Shown: positions 29,201-35,678, counted from the stretch's first letter. The stretch is DNA of 64,000 bases from Serripes groenlandicus (GCA_031761405.1 JASEVX010000006.1:25336302-25400301); one strand, 5' to 3'. The notes: generated from the sequence alone by a model not told the origin. Translations and numbers: made by a program.

Positions 29201-29998
29201 CACTAGAAGATTGACCAAAACTATTCATTTTGTTTATTTGACTATTATCAATTAGGCAGCCACATTTTGAATGACTCTCACCTGGGTGTCTCCACAAGTT
29301 TGACATTATTTATTGATTGGGGTTTAACACTGTTTTCAACAATTTTCAGTCATATAACGGCGACCAGTTCAGTTCACCTACTCGTGCATTTCCCAGTTTT
29401 CCCACACCAGTACACAACACAACATACTTTCCATGCAAAAGCTTGACATTAATATGAGTTCATTTGTACAGTCTGCTTTCAGCCCAGTTTTGAACCTGAC
29501 TGTGATTTGATGGAAATGAAAGTTCTGATGATTGGAAATGAAGATTTGGCGAAAAATGTGCCGTTATTTCTTTACAAGGTTTTTCTAAAATTTGACCCTG
29601 TATGCCCAAGTTTGGAACCCGACTGTGATTTGATGGCAATGATTCTCGTGATGAACCATATGATAATTTGATGAAAAGAAAGACTTCTAGAGTGTTGATG
29701 AGATTTGTCTCAAATTTCATCTTGTATCCTTGTTGTTTACCCCTTATGACCCATTTTAAGATGTGACCCTGAAAGGACAACGCCAAACCAATATCGGATA
29801 ATCCCGTACACTTTTGGCAGGGAAAATCCCCAAAACATATTAATAATCTTACTTCTTTTGGAACTCGTCCAGAACCAAACTGGCATTCAAGGTTGTCTGA
29901 ACTTATGACGATGAATGGTACACCATCATATTCCACGGGTATAGATTGTCTTCCTCCATCCTCAAATAGTACTCGGAATTGTAACAAGGAATCAACAC
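2134..29998 (-). CDS. Split gene: CARF-like + MULE transposase + SWIM + Ulp1-type protease + PHD (19 exons found)
   Basis: Gene model built by eye. Exons in transcript order: 29998-29853, 28871-28740, 24872-24735, 24342-24128, 23519-23427, 19596-19374, 17996-17891, 15798-15663, 14693-14515, 13333-12483, 11429-11314, 10818-10705, 9288-9220, 8369-8281, 6576-6453, 5977-5872, 5089-4809, 4505-4464, 2248-2134. All have AG/GT borders, and phases agree at every junction except 4464 to 2248, where an exon of length 2 mod 3 is missing. They total 3275 nt, about 1090 codons. Domain order: CARF/ALS2CR8-like DNA-binding region, MULE DDE core, SWIM finger, Ulp1/C48 cysteine protease, PxPEQSQLDHQS repeats, KRKRR patch, PHD half. 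The likely role is a nuclear DNA-binding protein of transposase origin with a SUMO/ubiquitin-like protease; that role is inferred. Oddities: a frame break in the DDE exon, and no start exon seen above 29998. It could be a domesticated host gene or an old intron-rich MULE. Confidence 0.75.
2605..3172. repeat. Repeat element with three ~147-bp tandem units
   Basis: Units beginning ccaattttgaccttgacc recur at about 2670, 2812 and 2959, each with gccatatactaactgtatacc. The element ends with acagacggacaaacggacag and gacgaggggataat. It lies in an intron and has no coding capacity. Confidence 0.7.
4108..4290. mobile_element. Short interspersed element, gcccgcgagaaaac family
   Basis: Shares with 41134-41360 and 56137-56390 the blocks gagaaaacaaacaatgtgga, cctgtggattttctgtttca and a terminal (g)ataca-taacgcag. 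A non-autonomous element; class unknown. Confidence 0.6.
4464..4505 (-). CDS. Exon 18: basic microexon (QKRKRRDE)
   Basis: Acceptor TTTTTCAG and donor ACGAG|GTAAAC; 14 codons: DQGRTSQKRKRRDE. KRKRR is a plausible monopartite nuclear localisation signal. Its phase does not match the final exon, which shows that at least one exon between 4464 and 2248 is missing from this model. Confidence 0.55.
4809..5089 (-). CDS. Exon 17: five 18-residue PEQSQLDHQS repeats
   Basis: Acceptor TTTCAACAG and donor CAG|GTATGT. After a short lead it encodes tandem copies of PEQSQLDHQS followed by PxPPTG-type spacers: four close copies and a fifth diverged one (PEQSDIDHPS). The DNA unit is 54 bp. It is low-complexity, Pro/Gln-rich and probably disordered. 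Copy number is likely to vary between alleles. Confidence 0.7.
5430..5622 (+). mobile_element. 3' part of a repeat ending gctcaggtgagctaaaaa
   Basis: Diverged body (cccagggcgcagcaaattta) followed by the conserved tail gtgctcaggtgagctaaaaa. It belongs to the large aacaagagg...gctaaaaa family of this window. Confidence 0.55.
5872..5977 (-). CDS. Exon 16: protease C-terminal helix
   Basis: Acceptor TTATTTTGCAG and donor CACAG|GTAATG; 35 codons + 1 base. It encodes LAEKFLNGTSVDFIWTRNDL and RKEIACRLLHA. No named motif, but it is in phase with both neighbours and resembles the closing helices of Ulp1-like domains. Confidence 0.65.
6453..6576 (-). CDS. Exon 15: Ulp1-like Gln and catalytic Cys
   Basis: Acceptor TTTTCAACAG and donor AAG|GTAATC; 1 base + 41 codons. 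It ends HARQIDGLSCGVYVLK. The Gln that forms the oxyanion hole and the nucleophile Cys (Q-x4-S-CGV) are both present, so the protease may be active. Confidence 0.8.
7063..7437. mobile_element. Element with ends tctcccgctt / aagcgggggata and two inner repeats
   Basis: The subterminal ends are inverted copies. Inside, a block with cttggcctagc and ttaaggcatttaaccttg is repeated around 7100 and 7270. No coding capacity. Confidence 0.55.
8281..8369 (-). CDS. Exon 14: Ulp1-like YLNPLGE segment
   Basis: Acceptor TTACTATAG; 29 codons + 2 bases to donor TA|GTAAGT. It encodes IICPNERKLLYLNPLGE. In Ulp1/SENP the matching position is Asp (YxDS); here it is Asn, so the triad would be His-Asn-Cys. A GT three bases earlier could also serve as donor; GTAAGT was preferred and gives LQRWYAFLHAR across the junction. 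Confidence 0.7.
8513..8945 (+). mobile_element. aacaagagg...gctaaaaa element
   Basis: Starts aacaagagggccgtatggcc, continues gctcacctga, and ends with the near-palindrome ctcaccttgagcaaagctca plus gctaaaaa. The interior has tggcgtgaaggaatctgata, shared with copies at 20-22 kb. Non-coding. Confidence 0.75.
9220..9288 (-). CDS. Exon 13: Ulp1-like catalytic His
   Basis: Acceptor ATGCTTGCAG and donor ATG|GTATGT; 23 codons: QDVFNYQYCIGAI, then SHWTLM. The His of HW-x-L is the catalytic His of the C48 family. Confidence 0.75.
9583..10325 (+). mobile_element. aacaagagg element, GCTCTACTGG subfamily, with G runs
   Basis: Starts aacaagaggcccatgagggc then gctctactgg; ends ccagtagagctaaaaa. The interior holds three ~146-bp tandem units (tagtaaatgg...), two of them carrying runs of 14 G (9815-9828) and 27 G (9964-9990). 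Confidence 0.75.
10705..10818 (-). CDS. Exon 12: Ulp1-like VIDSYL segment
   Basis: Acceptor ATATTCCAG and donor AGACAG|GTATAT; 38 codons in phase 0. It begins VIDSYLHTLCHSS, the substrate-groove helix of Ulp1/SENP proteases (consensus VIDxYL). Confidence 0.78.
10941..11173. mobile_element. Diverged TTAA-flanked MITE
   Basis: Starts TTAATCCTTTTTTCTCAGC and shows gataaaaggagaaattgcgc and an end similar to tgctgtatgaggtaaagga. The right TTAA is lost. Confidence 0.55.
11314..11429 (-). CDS. Exon 11: start of Ulp1/C48-like protease
   Basis: Acceptor ATCATTTCAG and donor GACGAG|GTTGGT; 2 bases + 38 codons. It encodes GRVGPYILTAKSIQFLQ and ends LSDE. The pattern matches the entry of Ulp1-family peptidases (xGPYxLxxxDxxxL...LxDExIDxYL), completed by the next exon. 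Confidence 0.75.
11651..11840. mobile_element. Diverged TTAA-flanked MITE
   Basis: Left end tttcccacttatgataaatc; right end ataagtgggaaagggtttaa with TTAA at 11837-11840. Confidence 0.55.
12031..12178 (+). mobile_element. Short member of the aacaagagg family, CGCTTGACT subfamily
   Basis: Starts aacaagagcaccgtgtacgg followed by acgcttgactg; ends aaaagtcaagctaataaaag. The inner ends gcttgact / agtcaagc are inverted copies. Confidence 0.5.
12483..13333 (-). CDS. Exon 10: SWIM zinc finger and coiled/acidic linker
   Basis: The largest exon (851 nt) opens after ACATTACAG and ends AAAG|GTTTGC. Ligands of the SWIM finger are visible as CSCPDYSHHHWPCKH (C-x-C-x9-C-x-H) at 13045-13089. SWIM fingers bind DNA or protein and are the usual C-terminal module of MULE transposases. 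The remaining ~190 residues are charged, include RRNIRARRVQNKKVKYGKK (possible nuclear localisation) and an acidic stretch, and lead into the protease. Uninterrupted reading frame over 283 codons argues against a long-dead gene. Confidence 0.85.
14515..14693 (-). CDS. Exon 9: MULE C-terminal NTTNGLERQ segment
   Basis: Acceptor ATTCATAG and donor GAAAA|GTGAGA; 59 codons + 2 bases. It encodes RWVQCFRQIMFNISVNTTNG, LERQHRTLKE, and LTSLITILLKKFFP. The W..xxR.....NTxNGxERxxRxLK motif is typical just before the SWIM finger in MULE/FAR1-type proteins. Confidence 0.8.
14832..15112 (+). repeat. Two direct copies of a ~130-bp block
   Basis: Blocks containing ttacaaaaaccttgacagag and gtactcttgtctgttgat are repeated (about 14855 and 15018). 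This creates look-alike minus-strand frames; non-coding intron repeat. Confidence 0.65.
15663..15798 (-). CDS. Exon 8: MULE helical segment
   Basis: Acceptor TGTAG and donor AAG|GTAATT; 1 base + 45 codons. It encodes MRSIAHSSTEEMYKEEVAKI and ends FRNWIDRYWLPESK. The RxIAxSxTEEEY...W...WLP pattern follows the C-x2-H motif in MULE proteins. Confidence 0.8.
16540..17712. repeat. Satellite-like array, seven ~155-bp units
   Basis: The block ggacatgaaataaagcctca recurs at about 16560, 16711, 16867, 17022, 17179, 17329, 17484 and 17641. The array ends in acagacaaacagacagacat and gggggagacata. It lies in the intron between exons 7 and 8; its minus-strand frames (MGHMFTSSRR...) are repeat artefacts. 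Confidence 0.85.
17891..17996 (-). CDS. Exon 7: MULE C-x2-H segment
   Basis: Acceptor TTTCAG and donor AAACA|GTAAGA; 2 bases + 34 codons + 2 bases. It encodes TQVLLCTFHREQAWQRWLG. CxxH followed by REQAWxRW is the conserved motif after the second Asp in MULE transposases, so the catalytic core continues here with an intact frame. Confidence 0.82.
18008..18200 (+). mobile_element. 5' end of an aacaagagg element
   Basis: Starts aacaagaggacctttatggt, then cgctcacctgac; the rest is decayed. Confidence 0.55.
18237..18455. mobile_element. TTAA-flanked MITE
   Basis: TTAACACTTTCCCACATATA start, central aaattgctcaaaacaagcaa palindrome, right end decayed near tcgcctgctgcac. Confidence 0.65.
18654..18915 (-). 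mobile_element. Degenerate tRNA-derived SINE
   Basis: Same order of blocks as the intact SINE next to it (tttttcagtcatacc, aagcaactggctgctttt, gttcaaactcacatcc) but strongly mutated, especially the A box. Confidence 0.65.
19061..19371 (-). mobile_element. tRNA-derived SINE beside the exon 6 donor
   Basis: A full copy with A box TAGCTCAGTCGGTAG and B box GAGTTCGAATCCCGG on the minus strand. 15-bp target duplications tttcattaagctgat (19061-19075) and tttcattacgctgat (19357-19371). The right duplication ends 2 bases from the first base of the exon 6 intron. Confidence 0.9.
19374..19596 (-). CDS. Exon 6: MULE DDE core with internal frame break
   Basis: Acceptor TTTCATAG and donor CCCAG|GTATCA. 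The upstream part reads GNEVCLLDSTYNTTKYTVPL (first catalytic Asp in LLDSTY) and VKTNTGYQ. The downstream part reads EYWVTDFDQREISALENTFP (second catalytic Asp in TDFD), but in another frame. The switch falls near 19420-19425. MULE proteins usually have about 30-35 residues between these blocks and here there are none, so a deletion not divisible by three is likely. The outer phases still match exons 5 and 7. A SINE sits in the intron immediately beside the donor. Confidence 0.72.
20030..21374 (+). mobile_element. Two joined aacaagagg-family bodies with ~190-bp tandem units
   Basis: Repeated units (ggcttgaaggaatctgatag, aagattttttaagttttcac). Two 3' ends are visible: aggtgagctaaaaa at 20635-20648 and gccagtggagctaaaaa at 21358-21374. 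Non-coding. Confidence 0.7.
21412..22061 (+). mobile_element. Complete aacaagagg...gctaaaaa element
   Basis: Starts aacaagagggccatgatggc then gctcacctga; ends caggtgagctaaaaa. Contains three ~190-bp units as in the neighbouring copy. Confidence 0.75.
22330..22616 (+). pseudogene. hAT-family C-terminal dimerisation domain relic
   Basis: The frame at 22383-22616 encodes PVSIADCERCFSQQNLIK, CLMKLSIDGP and FKIWSAKKTRRI. This matches the hAT dimerisation region (STADxERxFSxxNxIK...LM...W...K.RR) as found in ZNF862/KIAA1586-like proteins. It is preceded by a possible acceptor (ttgtag) near 22350. No upstream exons were found, and it lies in an intron of the minus-strand gene, so a relic or last exon of a broken gene is most likely. 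Confidence 0.65.
23427..23519 (-). CDS. Exon 5: linker into the transposase core
   Basis: Acceptor TTTTAG and donor CCAAT|GTGAGT; 1 base + 30 codons + 2 bases. It encodes KVAEVIGDWQGSAEEGSNIF ending FFRP, which matches the stretch just before the MULE DDE core in related proteins. Its phases match exons 4 and 6 exactly. Confidence 0.75.
23641..24100. repeat. Decayed interspersed repeat
   Basis: Two diverged direct blocks (ggccttttggtttcagataa and gctttttggttttcgatagg), similar in style to 5430-5620. Non-coding. Confidence 0.45.
24128..24342 (-). CDS. Exon 4: CARF-like C-terminal helical part
   Basis: Acceptor GATTTGCAG and donor ACAAG|GTACAT; 71 codons plus 2 bases. The translation includes NRLDEQVILNIKHLAKEGV, then RRFYPTRKDIYNHLYNTLGHT. 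The (R)RFYPTxxDIxNHxY motif is the most recognisable CARF/ALS2CR8 signature in this gene. Confidence 0.82.
24735..24872 (-). CDS. Exon 3: CARF-like, HSNHVTGK segment
   Basis: Acceptor TTTTGTAG and donor AAG|GTAATA bound 46 codons in phase 0. The exon ends QYLVLVQFVGVHSNHVTGK. The H-x2-H pair near the end fits the continuation of the zinc-binding domain begun in the previous exon. A 2-kb aacaagagg-type repeat starts in the adjoining intron, 17 bases from the exon. Confidence 0.75.
24889..26893 (+). mobile_element. 2-kb aacaagagg element with ~480-bp tandem units
   Basis: Starts aacaagagggccaagatggc; ends ctcaccttgagccttcggct plus aggtgatctaaaaa. Large units start near 25556, 26037 and 26517 (ctgatgccgcctgactgcca). 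Plus-strand frames inside (for example 26087-26386) come from the repeat and were rejected as genes. Confidence 0.75.
27210..27651 (-). pseudogene. TTF-type zinc-finger protein N-terminus relic
   Basis: Minus strand: MANLFKFGFTSRSMETQRES (ATG near 27579) reads to a stop just after KHAGNN. Downstream, LPKWQKEHLLLCFDESLHVM is followed by FCMTCRSLE, then after a frame change TTFRVKMVNSHECN. The W...FCxxC...F/T.F....HE order fits the TTF zinc finger of KIAA1586/ZNF862-like hAT-derived proteins. Stops and a frame change mark it as decayed. Confidence 0.45.
27372..27400. repeat. 12-bp perfect inverted repeat
   Basis: ctacacgtcatg / catgacgtgtag with a 5-base loop (caaaa); arms contain a CRE-like TGACG. 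It lies inside the decayed zinc-finger relic; function unknown. Confidence 0.6.
28064..28440. repeat. Tandem ~146-bp repeat element
   Basis: Blocks with gtttgagggccatgggtgca repeat about 28083 and 28226, with a partial third at 28350. Ends at cttcttcgaagggagcataa. Confidence 0.6.
28740..28871 (-). CDS. Exon 2: CARF/ALS2CR8-like, Cys/Arg-rich segment
   Basis: Acceptor TTTCAG and donor CAG|GTATGC bound 44 codons in phase 0. The exon contains RRLIQDTKKMGCTAGIKLRR, the QDTKKxGCxA pattern seen in CARF-type and FAR1/MULE-type DNA-binding regions. The Cys residues suggest a zinc-coordinating fold (inference). Confidence 0.78.
29311..29440 (-). mobile_element. 5'-truncated SINE
   Basis: Only the 3' half of the SINE is present: gattggggtttaacactgtt, cagtcatataacggcgacca, and the tail side of acacaacatactttcc. 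The tRNA-like head is missing. Confidence 0.7.
29853..29998 (-). CDS. Exon 1 of those found: CARF/ALS2CR8-like N-terminal part
   Basis: The acceptor follows a T-rich tract ending TAAG and the donor is GAA|GTAAG. After two split-codon bases it encodes 48 residues, including VPFIVISSDNLECQFGSG. This resembles the start of the CARF (ALS2CR8) domain, where a PFIVLG...CxxG motif is usual. It is not the true first exon: it opens mid-codon and has no start signal. Upstream coding sequence was not found before the N gap. Confidence 0.7.
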
Positions 29999-30009
29999 CT
30001 TAAAAAAAA

Positions 30010-31572
30010 GTAAAATTATATCTGAAATGGTTGGAGCCATGCAATATGGATGTTTCAATGTAGTATGGTGTAACAGTATAAGTTATTGAAGTTGCGTAAC
30101 AGGAACTGTAAGTTTAGTCGAAATAATTTAGACTTTCGGTTTCTCAACTGTCATTTATTGGTCAACCGAATCAGGGACATAGATAAGAGGGATAGGCAAC
30201 TCCACCTGTACACCTGTTATCTGGTTAAAATATCACACATATAAATAAAATTATCCAAATTATCACATTTTGTAGCATATAAAACTTTGAAGTCTCAATT
30301 GGCACATAAACAAAACATACATATTCTGAAAGCTTAACATTTCAACTAAGGTTAGAGATACAATGAATAACTGGAATTTCTTTGTATTTTGAACAATAAC
30401 TGGTTTAAAAGACAACAGATATTGGGATTTCTGAATTATATTATTTTTTTCAAAAAATTAATAGACTGACATTTTTCATACGGATAACATATAATTAAAA
30501 CCTGTAATATATTAAAATATTTTTATCTACTGCAAAGAAGAATGTTTAAACTTCCAAAGAATATTTTTTTTAGTTTTATATCTTGAATAGTTTTTGAGTT
30601 TTACTTGCTACAAATGTCGGCACGGGTGATATTTTAGTATATATTTAGTTATTTTAGTTATGTATGAAAATACCGAAATACAGAAATATACCGAAATACA
30701 CTAAAATATTCTGAATTATACCGAAATGCACATTTTTTATATATACCTTGCATGATTATTAATGAATTTTGCGTACAAATCTGTTTTGAAAGGAAAGGAC
30801 AAGTTTCACGCAGGCAATCTCAATATTATTTAATTGTCACTGGTTTTTAATCAACAGGCTTAGTTAATCCTAGTATCGATTGTTAAGGGAGATTTAAGGA
30901 CACTTGACACCTGCTGTGAACAACAAGATGAGAATGTATAAGTTACACACGCGCGAGTGTTTACTCAGCGAAAAACCAGTTTATTATGCGGCTTACCATA
31001 TTACCTTACCATGTAACTTACCATGAAATATACAGAAATACGTTTTCTTTTTAATTCCGCTATGGTGCATATTTCGTTATATATTCTTTATTCATCCAAT
31101 AACGAAGAGCATTACAATACATAGAATACAAACAGAATGCCTAACACATAGTATTATACAAGAGAACAAATGAACACATCACGCCAAAAAAAACAAGTAA
31201 CATATACTTTTTTTTAGACGATTTCTTTTGCGTAAACACAACAAAGGGTTGGCGGGTCAAATTTTGCTTTTAGAACTTGCAAAACGCCCCTTATCTAGAG
31301 CTCTCAACTTATGGTGCGTATTTCGTTATATATTCTTTATTCCTCCAATAACGAAGAGCATTACAATACATAGAATACAAACAGAATGCCTGACACATAA
31401 AGGCAGTTACCATCACCGATTGTTTTCAATGGTCTTAGTTTGGTTTTCATTGCTGGGTGGAACATGGGCAAAATTTCCGAAGTTACGTGATTGTAGTCTG
31501 ATTAAGATTAATATAAATGTAAACAATGAAGATCTGGAGCAGATGCACAGGCTGATCTAGATCTACGCTAGA
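30010..31572. other. Intergenic or intron, no gene seen
   Basis: AT-rich sequence. It holds a 90-bp direct repeat (31062-31152 and 31310-31398, both with tatttcgttatatattcttt) but no convincing exon. The missing first exon(s) of the large minus-strand gene could be here or beyond the N gap. Confidence 0.5.
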
Positions 31573-31772
31573 NNNNNNNNNNNNNNNNNNNNNNNNNNNN
31601 NNNNNNNNNNNNNNNNNNNNNNNNNNNNNNNNNNNNNNNNNNNNNNNNNNNNNNNNNNNNNNNNNNNNNNNNNNNNNNNNNNNNNNNNNNNNNNNNNNNN
31701 NNNNNNNNNNNNNNNNNNNNNNNNNNNNNNNNNNNNNNNNNNNNNNNNNNNNNNNNNNNNNNNNNNNNNNNN
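31573..31772. other. Assembly gap, 200 N
   Basis: Run of exactly 200 N, likely a placeholder of unknown true length. Confidence 0.99.
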
Positions 31773-32259
31773 AGAAGTTTTAAATGAAATGTTCTGCATA
31801 CTAACCTTTAATTGTTTTCCTTAAGAAATAAATTTCAGTGAAAAAAATCAGTGAAAACGTATGAAATATAATATTTAAGAGCAAACTATTATTTATTTTT
31901 GAAACATGATAAGTTTTCAGTTATTTAATCGTCAATTGAAACTTATACTCTGTTATATAAAACACCTCTTGGAGCCTCGCCAAATCTCCAGTCTCGGCCT
32001 TGAACGAAATAACGTCATGTCGCGCTAATGTAATGGATGTTGGCTTGGATTGTCAAGTTAAAGGTCTGTGGTTCGCTTCCTGACAGAGGCAAGCTCTTTT
32101 TTCTCTCTCTCATTCATATCAAAACCAAAGTATATATATGAACTAAAACATTTATGAACCAAATATTACATATTTAACCTTATTGTTTTCTGTCATTCTA
32201 ATAAGATAACATTTCAAATAATATGCGCATGTTCCATTTCTTAGTGTTTTCTCATATTG

Positions 32260-32430
32260 ATCGCCGTTTATCTTTTTTAAAGATATTTCTTGTTTTTGAT
32301 ATTATTACGGCAAAAGGAGCTCCTTCTACCAGAATGTTTTCAATTCTATTTCTCATTAAGCTCTTATTGTTTTTAAAAAGAAAAATCGAAGTCGTCTGCT
32401 GCAGATTTGTTGTATGTGGGTAAGAGTTAA
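32260..32430. mobile_element. Older TTAA MITE shared by both duplicated blocks
   Basis: Contains attattacggcaaaaggag and ends tgtatgtgggtaagagTTAA (32427-32430). The same insertion is present at 36728-36998, so it predates the local duplication. The left end is decayed. Confidence 0.6.
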
Positions 32431-32703
32431 TTGATTACGGTCATAACACTTGACTACTGTAAAGCCAAGAACAGATTGAACCTTACACGAAGGCTGACAT
32501 TTATATTGATCTAAAATGTTCAGAAATCACATAAAGTAACAGAAAACAATATACATGTACATGTCCGTACTAATCATGACTATTTTATGGGAGTTAACAA
32601 GTTTCGCTTTACAAATCAGTATCACAAAGAAGTCGTCGTGTTGAGTTGTCACTCGTTGAAGAAAATTGGTCTTATATACAAGACCGTCTGTGATCAGTAT
32701 TAG

Positions 32704-34598
32704 TTAAATGTCTTTACACATAGGGAAAACTTCCCACCAAATGAATGGGAAACTGAAAACTCCGAACTTACACTTGTAAACCCATTTGAAATCACACGTG
32801 TCATACGTATTATTCTCCAAACAATGTGCTGCCAACCATAGGCCTATATTGATAACAGTATAAAATATGAAGTAAAATAAAACAATAACTACAGTTAGAA
32901 ATATAGCTACTGGCGATGAAATAGCTTCAGTACTAACTCCGACATACCAGATACAAAATGAACACACACACGTTGCTAATGTATTAAAAATTGAAAAAAT
33001 ACCCATCGCCACCCTGCTATCCTCATATATATATAAACTCACAAACGTAATGATCAAGAATATAAACATACTGAAAACATATATATAGTGCATTATCATT
33101 AAAATGCACGTAAAAAATATCTTTGCAGACGTTAGTGTAAACATAGATGATAAACAAGCCTTGGTTTTCCGTGTACATTTTCCACAACACGTTAACAGTG
33201 TGGGTAAACAGGCCTTGCATTTCCATGTACATTTTCCACAACACGTTAACAGCGTGGATAAATAAGCCTTGCATTTCCCTGTACATTTTCCGCAACACGT
33301 TAACACTGTGGAAAAACAAGCCTTGCATTTCCCTGTACATTTTCCGCAACACGTTAACAGTGTGGAAAAGCAAGCCTTGCATTTCCCTGTACACTTTCCA
33401 CAACACGTTAACAGCGTGGATAAACAAGCCTTGTATTTCCCTGTACATTTTCCGCAACACGTTAACAGTGTGGAAAAACAAGCCTTGCATTTCCCTGTAC
33501 ATTTTCCGCAACACGTTAACAGTGTGGATAGACAAGCCTTGCATGTCCGTGTACATTTTCCGCAACACGTTAACAGTGTGGAAAAACAAGCCTTGCATTT
33601 CCCTGTACATTTCCGCAACACGTTAACAGTGTGGATAGACAAGCCTTGCATGTCCGTGTACATTTTCCACAACACGTTGACAGTGTGGAAAAACAAGCCT
33701 TGCACTTCCCTGTATATTTCCCACAACACGTTGACAGTGTGGAAAAACAAGCCTTGCATTTCCTTGTATATTGTCCACAACACGTTAACAATGTGGATAA
33801 ACAAGCCTTGCATTTCCATGTACATTTTCCGCAACATATCTTTTTCTGTATTAAACCTATGTCAGTCATTGCCATAATGATGCATGTCACAATGTCTGGT
33901 CGGCCATGCACGGGTACCTGTAGATTTTCTAAATGACGTGTTTCGCTTTTCAATTGCGTGCTTATAATGTGGAAACAATCGTAGTGTTTACCTTTGCGTA
34001 ATGCTTCGATTTCGTTGATCGTATCTTGACCATGCACGAGTCTAGATCGAATCACCACAAAACAGTTGTTTTTGTCCTGATTTTCAATATGAAAACCAAG
34101 ATTTTGCAATACTTTTTCCAGACTGATGTGTACCAGATTTGCATATTTGTACTCTGGTGACATGTTAAGAATATGTGCAGGACTTTCATGGTTCTCCATT
34201 ACGTTGAAAAATTTCTTGACAAATGTTGGGATCCATTCTTCCACTAAATCTATATCTCTGATGGCTACAATATTATTTGGAGTATTATGTCCGTCAGCTG
34301 CAGTGGCTAGATGCTCTTCATCGCATATCGTAATGGCTAGGTACTTTCGCCCAATGTTCTGTCGTCTTTGAAGATACTTAAACCATCGCTTGCAGTGTTC
34401 TTTCGCTCTATCAACGCTTCCCCATAGCATAAAGAGGATATTCTTTGTTTGGGGAATGTCATTCCTTCCATAATATTTCAGATTACTTATTTTGATTTTT
34501 ATGTCGGGTTTTACATATCTCATTGAGTCCATGATGGGAGGCACATATCTTCTTATAGCATCCTTTTCATCTGCCACTATTATTAGGTCATGAGTCAT
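32704..34598 (-). CDS. Unrecognised membrane protein with 13 Cys-rich 18-residue repeats (one base missing)
   Basis: Single-exon frame from ATG at 34598. About 250 N-terminal residues look alpha/beta with two roughly similar halves (MTHDLIIVADEKDAIRRYV; KKYLAITICDEE-like strand; FVVIRSRLVHGQDTINEI). Then come thirteen repeats of type CCGKCTGKCKACFSTLLT (33150-33840). The tail has at least three hydrophobic helices (IFFTCILMIMHYIYVFSMFI; VAMGIFSIFNTLATCVCSFC; AIFLTVVIVLFYFIFYTVIN) and a stop at 32704. One T is missing around 33611, so the frame from the ATG stops soon after. Downstream repeats and tail resume the same Cys-rich frame, so an assembly error or recent mutation is likely. The expected length is about 630 residues. 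No known family recognised; a sensor or receptor role is speculation. A decayed copy lies at 36.8-38.0 kb. Confidence 0.6.
33150..33840 (-). repeat. 13 x 54-bp coding minisatellite
   Basis: Units start at aagcctt about 33156, 33210, 33264, 33318, 33372, 33426, 33480, 33534, 33588, 33641, 33695, 33749 and 33803. All are 54 bp except the one at 33588 (53 bp, acatttccgc instead of acattttccgc). No stops occur in several frames of both strands. The minus frame in line with the upstream domain encodes Cys/Lys-rich repeats; the others are taken as shadows. Confidence 0.95.
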
Positions 34599-34599
34599 G

Positions 34600-35631
34600 G
34601 TTGGTCTTTTAACTTGAAAAATATAGAATGAAAAGCCGCGTAAGGAGAAGAAGGGTCGTTCTGCTTTTCTGTTTGAAATCTTATTAAATATGAAAGCGTA
34701 AAACTAGTATGGTTACATTTTTGAGGTCTTCTTGAATCTGCTTACAATTCTTTTCTTAACGGAAACTAGAAGCTATGTTCGCTTTACTGAACAGACAGTG
34801 GGGTTAAAACGGGCATCTAAATCGCAGTAAAGAATTAGCAACGCAAATATAGCCAAATTATTAAATACGCAATTTTCTGAAAATAGTGTATTGTTAGAAA
34901 AATCATATTCCGTTATTTGGTGTCGCTAACTATTTCGAATCGAAACAAAATAGCGTCGTCGTAAATCTGTATTTACCACGTCCTTAAAAGTCATCAAAAA
35001 GGGCAATAATAGTGCGCGATAAATCAATGAATTTAACAAAACAATCTAAAACAATTTTTAAATTTACTGTTCGAAATGTTAAAAAAAAAGACAAATTTAC
35101 AAAGAGTATTACAACGATTTTAAGCAATAAAGTATTGGACTTGATATTTCGGCTGAATTCTGTCAATATGACTCGTCCAACACAACAGTATCCCATGTAG
35201 GTGCAATAATCTAGTGTTTACCATGTTTACTACTACTTACAGTACAGATCATTGTCAAAGGCCGTTCTTTGAAAGAGTTTTTCAATTGCTAGTGCAATAT
35301 ATATTAAAAATCTGTCCAGAAAAAAAAATCAATGGAATATATGATTTGTAAAACAACTTATAAACTATAAACACATGTAATAAATACCTTGCAAACTATC
35401 CTCCTCCTAAAGCAGGTATGTATTTCTGTTGTCTTTAAATTAATAAACTACTTAACTGATCAGGCAGGGATATTGATTTGATTTACCCTCGCCATATACA
35501 TTTATCTATTTGGCATTCAACCTAATCGAACCAACGTTTTTTTCCATAGCGGTGGCTATTTAATTACTTAATTACGTGCCAGACGTGTAGGGCAAAAAGT
35601 GGTCTTGTTTAATTACAATGTTGGCATCACT

Positions 35632-35678
<47 letters not shown>

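Noticed and set aside
33150..33840. CRISPR array
   Set aside because: Repeats are contiguous with no unique spacers; eukaryotic DNA.
33147..33936. Long plus-strand frames across the 54-bp repeats
   Set aside because: Shadows of a stop-free minisatellite; the minus frame is linked to non-repeat coding sequence at both ends.
34984..35200. Facing short frames on both strands
   Set aside because: AT-rich, no motif, no splice context.
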